Assembly: GCF_014656215.1 (NCBI RefSeq)
Contig: NZ_BNBZ01000030.1
Location: 23,763 to 87,762 of the forward strand
Reading direction: 5' to 3'
Length of the DNA: 64,000 bases
Source of the DNA: Streptomyces zaomyceticus
Lineage (GTDB): Bacteria; Actinomycetota; Actinomycetes; Streptomycetales; Streptomycetaceae
The position numbers and the translations under genes are program-made. Below the pieces are notes generated by a model. That model was not told the DNA's origin, ran no database searches, and saw only the letters and a list, made by a program, of their open reading frames with translations. Below are positions 51,119 to 58,616 of this stretch, piece after piece (position 1 is the first letter of the stretch; the number at the start of each line of letters is the position of its first letter).

Positions 51119-53356
51119 TCAGGAGACCTGGTTGTACGCCGGGTCGTGCGGCGACGCCACGCCGGCCCCGGTGGAGCCGCGCGGCTTGAACGGGGCCTTC
51201 CAGTCGCCCGTACCGGCGTAGAAGAAGGCGGTGCCGGTGCCCGCGGGCGTCCGGGCGTACACGTCGGGGCGGCCGTCCTTGTTGCCGTCGCCGATGCCGA
51301 CGATGTCGGCGTACACGTTCCAGCCGCCGCCGATCTTCGTGCGCGGCGCGAACGTGCCGTCGCCCTTGCCGAGGTACGTCCAGAGGACGCCGTCCTTGTC
51401 GAGGGCGACGAGGTCTCCGGTGGGGTTGCCGCCGATGTTCCCGGTGGCGGTGAGCTGGTGGTAGATCCCCCAGCCGTGGCCGATCTTCTTGCGCGGTTCG
51501 AACGGGGCCGTGGTGGAGCCGTTCGCCTTGTACAGGTAGAGGTCGCCGAGCTTGTCGACGGCGACGAGGTCGGCCCGGCCGTCACCGGTCAGGTCGCTGC
51601 CGCCGGTGAGCTGGGTGTACGTGTTCCACCCGCCGCCGATCCGTACGGGTTGGGCGGTGGCCGACGGGTCGGCGACGTGCAGCCACAGGTATCCGGCCTT
51701 GTCCCGGGCGACGGTGTCGACGGCCGTGGAACCGGCGATGTCGCCGACGGCCTCGACGCGGTCGTAGCGGTTCCAGTCCCCGGTCCACACCGTCGAGCCA
51801 AGGGTGGCCGCGACGATCAGCCGCCCTGTGGCGTCGTCCCAGAGCGTGTCGATCGCGTCGAGGTTGCCGTCCGTCCGGCGCGCGAAGAGGTCGGGCGAGC
51901 CGTTGCTCGTGTAGTCGTGCGCCTGGGGCGTGCGGTTCACCGTGAACGTGCCGGAGGCCGTGACCGACGGCATCCCGTTCCAGGGCCTGGCCGTCACCGT
52001 CCACTCGTACTCCCCGGCGGGAGCGGACGAACGGTAGGTGTCGCGGCCCAGTTCCCCGGTCCAGTCGAAGCCCAGCGAGCCGTCGGGGAGGACTCCGGTG
52101 CCGGTCTCACGAGGGCGGACGGTCGTCGTGAAGCGGCCTCCCTCCTTGCGATGGAGCTCGATCGAGAGGTCCGCCTCGGTGGTGGAGAACTTCCAGCCCA
52201 GCCGGGTCTTGGCGACGCCGTCGAGGCCGAGGGTGGCCGGGACGCTGTGGCCGGTGTAGGTGAGGGGGGTGGTGGATCCGGGCTGCCCGCCGGTGGAGGC
52301 GATCAGCACCGCGGTCGGCTTCCCGTCCTCGACCGCGAGCCGGTACACGCCCGTACCGCGGGCGGCGGTCGTTCCGACGGCGAGCAGGGTGCCGTCGGCG
52401 GCCTTCATGACGCTCTCGGCGTGGTCGAGGAGCTTGACGGGGGTCCCGTCCGTCAGGGGGCGGGCCACGACGCCCTGCTGCCCGCCTCCGAACACCAGCC
52501 AGTCGCCGCCCAGGGCGCCCATGAGTCGGCTCGGAACGTCACCGGCGAGCGGCACGCGGGTCACCTCGGCCGAGCCGCGCTTCGCCGACGCGAGGAAGGT
52601 CGTGCCGTTCAGGGTCTCCGTCCAGTCGACGCGGTCCCGCGTGATCGTGGCGCCGCCGCCGAGCGTCGCGCCCTCGGCAGCGGTGTACTCCTGGACGACG
52701 CGGGCGGTGGCGATGTCGACGACCACCAGCCTGCGCGGTCCGACGGGGTCGAGGACGTCGTAGTACCCGAGGGCGGTACCCGGCAGGCTGTCCGCGACGG
52801 AGAACTCGGTCGTCTGGCCGTCGGTCATGCCGGCCACCCGGCCGGAGGTCGTGACGCCGCCCTGCTGGGTGCTGAGGATCGGGTGCGCGCCGTGGCCGTC
52901 GTCGAACACCGCCGAGCCCACCGCGGCCGTGACCGCCCCGTCGAAGGCGGAGTACGTGACGGGGGCGGCGCCGGTGGCCATGTCGCGCACGACGGCCTTC
53001 TCGGTGCCGTACCGCTGCAGCTTCGGCCATGTGACGACCACGGAGTCCGAGGCGGACCCGAAGACCCTGCCGCCGGTCGTGTCGACCACGGTGGAGACGC
53101 CGTCCGCGTACCGGGTCCAGCGCGCGACCCCGTCGGCGTCCCGGGTGAGGAAGCCGGTGGTGCCCGCGCCGATCACCTCTCCGCCGGAGGCCAGGAACGG
53201 GACCGGGATCGGGGCGGCGGTCGGGGCGGCGGGTGCCGTCACCGCCGCCGGTGCCGCGGCGAAGGCCGCCGGGGCGAGGACCGGACCGGCCGCGACCACC
53301 GCCAGGACGACTCCCACGGACATCGGGACACGACGACGAGAGACAGTTGTGCGCAA
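51119..53356 (-). CDS. Secreted FG-GAP/VCBS repeat protein (paralogue 2)
   Basis: A 745-residue exported protein starting at TTG 53356, with GGAGG 8 bases upstream. It has a signal peptide, a domain with YADGVSTVVDTTGG, an Ig-like middle with WKFSTTEADLSIEL, and C-terminal FG-GAP repeats (NGSPDLFARRTDG, GDGRADLVAVDKLGDLYLYKA, KDGRPDVYART). Full-length similarity to the gene at 48753 shows a tandem duplication. Each copy keeps its own promoter, so they are not one operon by design. The function is unknown. Confidence 0.88.
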   Translation of the reverse strand: MRTTVSRRRVPMSVGVVLAVVAAGPVLAPAAFAAAPAAVTAPAAPTAAPIPVPFLASGGEVIGAGTTGFLTRDADGVARWTRYADGVSTVVDTTGGRVFGSASDSVVVTWPKLQRYGTEKAVVRDMATGAAPVTYSAFDGAVTAAVGSAVFDDGHGAHPILSTQQGGVTTSGRVAGMTDGQTTEFSVADSLPGTALGYYDVLDPVGPRRLVVVDIATARVVQEYTAAEGATLGGGATITRDRVDWTETLNGTTFLASAKRGSAEVTRVPLAGDVPSRLMGALGGDWLVFGGGQQGVVARPLTDGTPVKLLDHAESVMKAADGTLLAVGTTAARGTGVYRLAVEDGKPTAVLIASTGGQPGSTTPLTYTGHSVPATLGLDGVAKTRLGWKFSTTEADLSIELHRKEGGRFTTTVRPRETGTGVLPDGSLGFDWTGELGRDTYRSSAPAGEYEWTVTARPWNGMPSVTASGTFTVNRTPQAHDYTSNGSPDLFARRTDGNLDAIDTLWDDATGRLIVAATLGSTVWTGDWNRYDRVEAVGDIAGSTAVDTVARDKAGYLWLHVADPSATAQPVRIGGGWNTYTQLTGGSDLTGDGRADLVAVDKLGDLYLYKANGSTTAPFEPRKKIGHGWGIYHQLTATGNIGGNPTGDLVALDKDGVLWTYLGKGDGTFAPRTKIGGGWNVYADIVGIGDGNKDGRPDVYARTPAGTGTAFFYAGTGDWKAPFKPRGSTGAGVASPHDPAYNQVS

Positions 53357-53393
53357 GGTGTGTTCCTCCCCAGCCTGATCGGTACGACCTTGA

Positions 53394-53424
53394 TGACCCC
53401 CCATCACTTCGAATGGTTGTACGG
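53394..53424 (-). promoter_or_regulatory. ECF-sigma-like promoter of FG-GAP paralogue 2
   Basis: Minus-strand ACAACC-N17-GTCA inside the block CCGTACAACCATTCGA (53424 to 53409), identical over 16 bases to the promoter of paralogue 1. The following GGGTCA is also shared, while most other upstream bases differ. Confidence 0.6.
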
Positions 53425-53437
53425 ATAGTTTGGCCCG

Positions 53438-53944
53438 ATGACGATCTCCATCAGGAAGGGCGGGGCGGAGGACCTCCCCGCGGTACTCGGTGTGCTCGAC
53501 AGCGCCGTGGTGTGGCTCAACGGCAGAGGGATCACCGCCCAGTGGGGCACCGAGCCGTTCTCCGGACGGCCGAAGGCGGTGAAGCAGGTCGAGGACACGA
53601 TGGCCGCGGGTGACCCGTGGCTCGCCGAGGTCGACGGCGTACCGGCGGGGACCATGACGCTGACGCCGCACCCGGGCCAGTACGTCGAGCCGGCGGACGA
53701 GCCGGAGGTGTACGTACGACTCCTCGCGACCGACGCGCGCTTCCACGGGCAGGGAGTGGGCGCGGCCCTGCTGGCGCACGCGGTGGAGGAGACCCGGAGG
53801 CGGGGGGTGTCACTGCTGCGGGTGGACTGCTTCGCGGGCGGCGGGGGCCGGCTCGTCGAGTACTACGAGGCCCGGGGCTTCACCCGCACGGAAACCTTCG
53901 CGGTCGGCGACTGGCCGGGCCAGATCCTGGAAGAGCGCGTCTGA
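53438..53944 (+). CDS. GNAT family N-acetyltransferase
   Basis: A 168-residue GNAT protein. The acetyl-CoA loop is around FHGQGVGAALLAHAVEE (about residues 106-122, R/Q-x-x-G-x-G/A form), with VYVRLLATDARF before it and YYEARGFTRTETF at the end. The substrate is unknown. The gene diverges from FG-GAP paralogue 2, and its start is only 14 bases from that promoter block. Confidence 0.9.
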   Translation: MTISIRKGGAEDLPAVLGVLDSAVVWLNGRGITAQWGTEPFSGRPKAVKQVEDTMAAGDPWLAEVDGVPAGTMTLTPHPGQYVEPADEPEVYVRLLATDARFHGQGVGAALLAHAVEETRRRGVSLLRVDCFAGGGGRLVEYYEARGFTRTETFAVGDWPGQILEERV

Positions 53945-54053
53945 AACGTGCCGGGACCTCCGGTCGGGGCCAGGGACCTCCGGTCCGGTCAGGGGCGTCC
54001 CGGTCCGGGGTGCTCCGGCCCGGACCGCGCCCGAGCCGGGCCGCCCCTCCGGC

Positions 54054-54092
54054 CCGGGACTACGGTCCGGGACCTCTGGTCCGTAGTCCCGG
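54054..54092. terminator. Terminator hairpin after the GNAT gene
   Basis: A 12-bp perfect stem (CCGGGACTACGG at 54054-54065 with its complement at 54081-54092) and a 15-nt loop. Related GGGACCTCCGGTCCG motifs are repeated from 53950 to 54130. Confidence 0.75.
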
Positions 54093-54161
54093 ACCTACGG
54101 CTCGCGACCTCCGGTCCGGCCCGAGGTCCCGGCGACTCCGAGGCCGGGCTGGGGGGAGGCG

Positions 54162-54209
54162 GGCCCGATTCCGGGCCGGCCGAATTCGGGTGGGCCCCGG
54201 AATCGGGCC
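54162..54209. terminator. Second terminator hairpin, before the MFS gene end
   Basis: A perfect 14-bp stem, GGCCCGATTCCGGG (54162-54175) and its complement (54196-54209), with a 20-nt loop that itself contains GGCCGGCC. It can stop transcription of the convergent MFS gene. Together with the hairpin at 54054 it fills the 313-bp gene-free gap. Confidence 0.8.
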
Positions 54210-54257
54210 GAGGGCGGCGGCGGCCGAGGTGTGCCCCGGTCGCCGCCCGCCCGAGGG

Positions 54258-55595
54258 CTACGCTGCTGTGGCCAGGCGCTCGCGTGCCACGAACCTCACC
54301 TGCGGGTGTCCGTGCCGCCAGGCCCAGGCGACCTTGAGGCCGCCGACCCTGGCCAGGACCAGGCCGACGACGACCGCCGCCGCCAGCGAGATCACTCCGC
54401 CGGTGGCGAAGCCGACGCGGGCGCCGTAGGTGTCGGTGACCCAGCCGAGGAGCGGTGCGCCGATCGGCGTGCCGCCGGCGAAGACCATCATGTAGAGGCT
54501 CATGACGCGGCCCCGCATGGCCGGGTCCGTCGCCATCTGGACGGCGGAGTTCGCGGTGATGTTGACCGTGAGGCCGATCATGCCGATCGGTACGAGCAGC
54601 AGCGCGAAGAGCCAGAACGCCGGCGACAGGGCCGCCGCGATCTCCAGGACGCCGAAGACGCCCGCCGCGAGCACCAGCATCCGCAGTCGGGTCGAGCCGC
54701 GCCGGGCGGCCGCGAGGGCGCCGACGAGGGAGCCTGCGGCCATCAGGGTGTTGAGGAAGCCGTACGTGCCCGCGCCGACGTGGAAGACGTCGCCGGAGAA
54801 GGCGGTGAGCCAGATCGGGAAGTTGAAGCCGAAGGTGCCGATGAAGCCGACGAGGACGATCGGCCAGATCAGGTCCGGCCGCCCGGCCACGTACCGCAGG
54901 CCCTCCCGGAGCTGGCCCTTGCCGCGCGGGGCGCGCTCCACCTTGTGGAGTTCGCTCGTCCGCATGAGCAGGAGGCTCACGACGGGTGCGAGGAAGGAGA
55001 GGCCGTTCAGGAGGAAGGCCCACCCGCTGCCGACTCCGGCGATGAGGACACCGGCGACGGCGGGGCCGACGAGCCGCGCGGACTGGAAGTTCGCCGAGTT
55101 GAGGGAGACGGCGTTGCGGAGCTGGTCGGGGCCGACCATCTCGGAGACGTAGGCCTGCCGGGCCGGGTTGTCGACGACCGTCACCATGCCGAGGAGGAAG
55201 GCGATCAGGTAGACGTGCCAGACCTGGATGTTGCCGGAGAGGGTGAGGACGGCGAGCGCGATGCCGCACAGTCCGAGGGCGGCCTGGCTGAAGAGGAGGA
55301 GCTGCCGCTTGGGGTAGCGGTCGGCTATGACGCCGCCGTACAGCCCGAAGAGCAGCATCGGCAGGAACTGCAGGGCCGTCGTGATGCCGACGGCGGCGGC
55401 GGAGCCGGTGAGGCTCAGCACCAGCCAGTCCTGGGTGATGCGGGCCATCCAGGTGCCGGTGTTGGAGACGATCGCGCCGGTGAAGAACAGCCGGTAGTTA
55501 CGGATCCTGAGCGAAGAGAAGGTTTCCCTCCGCCCCCGGGTGTCGAGGGTGGGTTTGTGGACGGGTGCGGAGTCTGCTCCGGGTCCCGTACTCAA
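54258..55595 (-). CDS. MFS transporter (DHA3-type)
   Basis: A 445-residue MFS exporter with twelve membrane segments. TTG 55595 is the likely start, with GGAGG 9 bases upstream. The first half has the signature YGGVIADRYPKRQLLLFSQ and the central block VVDNPARQAYVSEMV, typical of the DHA3 (EntS-like) group. It follows the marR gene by 26 bases and is therefore probably its regulated target, exporting a small molecule or drug. Confidence 0.9.
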   Translation of the reverse strand: MSTGPGADSAPVHKPTLDTRGRRETFSSLRIRNYRLFFTGAIVSNTGTWMARITQDWLVLSLTGSAAAVGITTALQFLPMLLFGLYGGVIADRYPKRQLLLFSQAALGLCGIALAVLTLSGNIQVWHVYLIAFLLGMVTVVDNPARQAYVSEMVGPDQLRNAVSLNSANFQSARLVGPAVAGVLIAGVGSGWAFLLNGLSFLAPVVSLLLMRTSELHKVERAPRGKGQLREGLRYVAGRPDLIWPIVLVGFIGTFGFNFPIWLTAFSGDVFHVGAGTYGFLNTLMAAGSLVGALAAARRGSTRLRMLVLAAGVFGVLEIAAALSPAFWLFALLLVPIGMIGLTVNITANSAVQMATDPAMRGRVMSLYMMVFAGGTPIGAPLLGWVTDTYGARVGFATGGVISLAAAVVVGLVLARVGGLKVAWAWRHGHPQVRFVARERLATAA

Positions 55596-55621
55596 AGTGC
55601 GTCGCCTCCTTGGCGCGTGGA

Positions 55622-56065
55622 CTACAGGTGGGCGAGCTTCTCCAGGACGGGAGCGGCCGCGCGCAGCTTGGCCCACTCGTCCTCGGCCAGGCCCTCGGCG
55701 AGGGATGCCAGCCAGGCGTTCCGCTTGCGGCGGGACTCTTCGAGCATGGCTTCGGCCTGCTCGGTCTGGCTGACCACCTTCTGCCGGCGGTCGTCGGGGT
55801 GCGGCTCCAGCCGGACCAGTCCCTTGGCTTCGAGCAGCGCGACGATGCGGGTCATCGACGGCGGCTGCACGTGCTCCTTGCGGGCGAGTTCGCCGGGTGT
55901 GGCGGAGCCGCAGAGCGCGAGGGTGCCGAGCACCGACATCTCGGTGGGGCTCAGCGACTCGTCGACGCGCTGGTGCTTGAGGCGTCGGCCGAGTCGCATG
56001 ACGGAGGAGCGGAGCGCGTTCACGGCCGCGTCGTCATCGGCGGTCCCGTGGGACAGGTCTGGCAT
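55622..56065 (-). CDS. MarR family transcriptional regulator
   Basis: A 147-residue MarR protein from ATG 56065 with LSPTEMSVLGTLALCGSATPGELARKEHVQPPSMTRIVALLEAKGLV and the wing RLEPHPDDRRQKVV. It is the first gene of a marR-MFS operon and most likely represses it until a ligand binds. Confidence 0.93.
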   Translation of the reverse strand: MPDLSHGTADDDAAVNALRSSVMRLGRRLKHQRVDESLSPTEMSVLGTLALCGSATPGELARKEHVQPPSMTRIVALLEAKGLVRLEPHPDDRRQKVVSQTEQAEAMLEESRRKRNAWLASLAEGLAEDEWAKLRAAAPVLEKLAHL

Positions 56066-56069
56066 GTTT

Positions 56070-56080
56070 GTTAGCCTAAC
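56070..56080. promoter_or_regulatory. MarR operator
   Basis: GTTAGCCTAAC is a perfect inverted repeat (GTTAG-C-CTAAC) 5 bases before the marR ATG, overlapping the -10 region. The AT-rich stretch 56081-56100 beyond it would hold the rest of the promoter. Confidence 0.65.
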
Positions 56081-56265
56081 TCATTACTCTGTCTAAATAC
56101 CAACGGGAACGCGCCTACGTAGCGCGCGTCACACCCGTACGGCGGCACCCCTGCGTGAACCGGATGCGCGCAGATCACGCTTCGGCATCCATGTATCACC
56201 CAAACGAGTGAGTCGGATCCGGAAAGTGACGCAAAGAGGCCCCGCGTGCCCCGACCCTGAACGGC

Positions 56266-56550
56266 ATGGGATCGACAGTGCTCAGCCTGCGCATCGACGG
56301 TGAGCTGCTCGACCGGCTCAGAAGTCACGCCGCGAAAAGAGGAATGAGCGTCCAGGACTATGTCGTCCGGACGCTCATTCGCGAGGATTTCGACGAGCGG
56401 TTCAAGACCGCCGTCGACGAGACGGAGAAGTTCTACGGGGACGCCGCGGGCGCGGGCGCGGCCGACGCGGCCGCGGCCGAAGGGGCGACGGGCGGCACGG
56501 CGGCCGACGCCCCCTGCGATCACGTGAGGCCGAGCGCCGGCATCGCGTAG
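56266..56550 (+). CDS. Ribbon-helix-helix (CopG/Arc-like) DNA-binding protein
   Basis: A 94-residue protein from ATG 56266. Residues 4-45 fit a ribbon-helix-helix fold: strand VLSLRID, helix ELLDRLRSHAAKRG, then SVQDYVVRTLIRED. The remaining part is Ala/Gly-rich and unstructured. Its last 31 bases overlap the end of the convergent permease gene. It may be a small regulator or the DNA-binding part of an antitoxin, but no toxin gene is adjacent. Confidence 0.78.
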   Translation: MGSTVLSLRIDGELLDRLRSHAAKRGMSVQDYVVRTLIREDFDERFKTAVDETEKFYGDAAGAGAADAAAAEGATGGTAADAPCDHVRPSAGIA

Positions 56551-57971
56551 TAGAAGACGAAGACCGCCGACACCACGTACATGGCCACCGGGACCTCGCG
56601 GCCCCGGCCGGCCGCGAGACGCAGCACGCTGAACGCGATGAAGCCGATGCCGATGCCGTTCGTGATCGAGTAGGTGAACGGCATCATCACCATGGCGAGG
56701 AACGCCGGCACCGCGATGGTGTAGTCGCTCCAGTCGATGTCCTTGATCGAACCGGCCAGGATCAGGAAGCCGACCGCGAGCAGCGCGGGCGTGGCCGCCT
56801 GGGACGGCACCATCGTCGCCAGCGGCGTGAGGAACAGCGCCACCGAGAACAGGCCGCCGGTCACGACCGAGGCCAGACCCGTCCGCGCGCCCTCGCCGAC
56901 GCCCGCCGTGGACTCCACGAAGCAGGTGGTGGCCGAGGAGGAGGTCGCGCCGCCGGAGGCGACGGCCAGGCCGTCCACGAGCAGGACCTTGTTGATGCCG
57001 GGGAAGTTTCCGTCCCGGTCGATCAGCTTGGCCTCGTCGCCGACGCCCAGGATCGTGCCCATGGCGTCGAAGAAGCAGGACAGCAGCACGGTGAAGACGA
57101 AGAGGACGCCGGTCAGGTAGCCGACCTTCTCGAAGCCGCCGAAGAGGCTCACCTCGCCGACCAGACCGAAGTCGGGGGAGGCGACCGGGTTGCCCGGCCA
57201 CTCCGGGGTGGTCAGACCCCAGGAGGGGACGGTCGCGACCGCGTTGATCGCCATCGCCACGATCGTCATGACGACGATGGAGATGAGGATCGCGCCCGGC
57301 ACCTTGCGGATGATCAGGGCCAGGGTGAGGAGCGTGCCCAGGACGAAGACGAGCACCGGCCAGCCGGTGAGGTGACCGTCGCCGCCCAGCTGGAGCGGGA
57401 CGGTGGTGTGCGCGGCGTCGGGGATGCGGGAGACGAAGCCCGAGTCGACGAGGCCGATCAGCATGATGAAGAGGCCGATGCCGATCGCGATGCCCTTGCG
57501 CAGGCCGACCGGGACCGCGTTCATCACGCGCTCACGCAGACCGGTCGCGACCAGCAGCATCACGACGACACCGGCGAGGACGACCATGCCCATGGCGTCG
57601 GGCCAGGACATCTTCGGCGCGAGCTGGAGCGCGACGACGGTGTTGACGCCGAGGCCGGCGGCGAGGGCGATCGGGACGTTGCCGATGACTCCCATGAGGA
57701 GCGTCGAGAACGCTGCCGTGAGGACGGTGGCGGTGACGAGCTGGCCGCTGTCGAGCTGGTGCCCGTGCATGTCCTTGGCGCTGCCGAGGATGATCGGGTT
57801 CAGCACGATGATGTAGGCCATCGCGAAGAAGGTGGCGAAGCCGCCGCGGACCTCGCGGGCGACGGTCGAGCCGCGCTCCGAGATCTTGAAGTAGCGGTCG
57901 AGACCCGAGGCCGGCTCCTGGGGAGCGGAAGGCTCGGGGGGCATGGCCTTGGCGGTGGCCGTGGTGCTCAT
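56520..57971 (-). CDS. NCS2 family nucleobase permease (AzgA-like)
   Basis: A 483-residue transporter from ATG 57971 (AGGA a few bases upstream) with about thirteen membrane segments. GGFATFFAMAYIIVLNPIIL, AAGLGVNTVVAL and SSSATTCFVESTAGVGEGARTG are hallmarks of the AzgA/PbuG branch that imports adenine, guanine and hypoxanthine. It could salvage the hypoxanthine released by MqnB, though the genes are far apart. Its end overlaps the ribbon-helix-helix gene. Confidence 0.93.
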   Translation of the reverse strand: MSTTATAKAMPPEPSAPQEPASGLDRYFKISERGSTVAREVRGGFATFFAMAYIIVLNPIILGSAKDMHGHQLDSGQLVTATVLTAAFSTLLMGVIGNVPIALAAGLGVNTVVALQLAPKMSWPDAMGMVVLAGVVVMLLVATGLRERVMNAVPVGLRKGIAIGIGLFIMLIGLVDSGFVSRIPDAAHTTVPLQLGGDGHLTGWPVLVFVLGTLLTLALIIRKVPGAILISIVVMTIVAMAINAVATVPSWGLTTPEWPGNPVASPDFGLVGEVSLFGGFEKVGYLTGVLFVFTVLLSCFFDAMGTILGVGDEAKLIDRDGNFPGINKVLLVDGLAVASGGATSSSATTCFVESTAGVGEGARTGLASVVTGGLFSVALFLTPLATMVPSQAATPALLAVGFLILAGSIKDIDWSDYTIAVPAFLAMVMMPFTYSITNGIGIGFIAFSVLRLAAGRGREVPVAMYVVSAVFVFYYAMPALGLT

Positions 57972-58146
57972 GGGGTTCCTCATGGGGGAGACGTCCGATG
58001 GCGGTCCACGTGCTCGTATGTCACGTCGTTGTGTGTTCGTACGAGGGAAACCCGCCAGAGGCAAACCGTTTCAGTATGAACACATGAACGAGTGAGCGTC
58101 TATCTCCGCGCGTAGATATGAATTCCCGACACCTAGACTGGCTCCC

Positions 58147-58449
58147 ATGGCGAAGTGGACACCGAAGCACGAGGCACCCGAGCCCCTCGAAGGGCCCGTC
58201 GTCGCCACCATCACCGGCGGAACGATCCTCTGGTTCGTCCTCTTCCTCGTCCAGGTCCCGTTCTACGGCTGGTTCGACGACCGGGACCTGACCTGGTGGG
58301 TGTGGACCTGCCTGGCCGGAGCGGGCCTCGGCCTGATCGGCATCTGGTACGTACGGAAGCGCGACGCGGCGATCAAGCGGCACGCGGCGGCGCGGGCGGC
58401 GGAGACGGCCGGCGCGACCCCCGGCTCCGAGCCGACCCCCGGCGCCTAG
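58147..58449 (+). CDS. DUF2530 membrane protein
   Basis: A 100-residue protein from ATG 58147, which follows TAGACT (58134-58139) by 7 bases, a leaderless arrangement. Two membrane segments (about residues 23-42 and 50-67) are followed by a basic then Ala/Pro-rich tail. DUF2530 is an actinobacterial family of unknown function. The TAG stop is part of a dispersed repeat that begins there. Confidence 0.85.
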   Translation: MAKWTPKHEAPEPLEGPVVATITGGTILWFVLFLVQVPFYGWFDDRDLTWWVWTCLAGAGLGLIGIWYVRKRDAAIKRHAAARAAETAGATPGSEPTPGA

Positions 58450-58474
58450 GCCGTCTCTTCCGGATCTTGCCTGG
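58449..58474. repeat. Dispersed 26-bp repeat, copy 1
   Basis: GGCCGTCTCTTCCGG plus ATCTTGCCTGG; the same 26 bases recur at 61050-61075. Here the preceding CCTA and the first base G form the TAG stop of the DUF2530 gene. This copy lacks the complementary right half that makes a hairpin at the other site. Confidence 0.8.
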
Positions 58475-58616
58475 CCCGAGCCGGCCTCCGGCGGCAAGGG
58501 GCACACCCCGGCGCGTAGCACCGGGGGACCATTTCCCACCGTTCCCGTCCTCCTGCGGTCTGATCTTCGCCCTTCTCGGCAGGTGAACGCTCGATTCCGG
58601 TCGTACCGTCGAAAAC

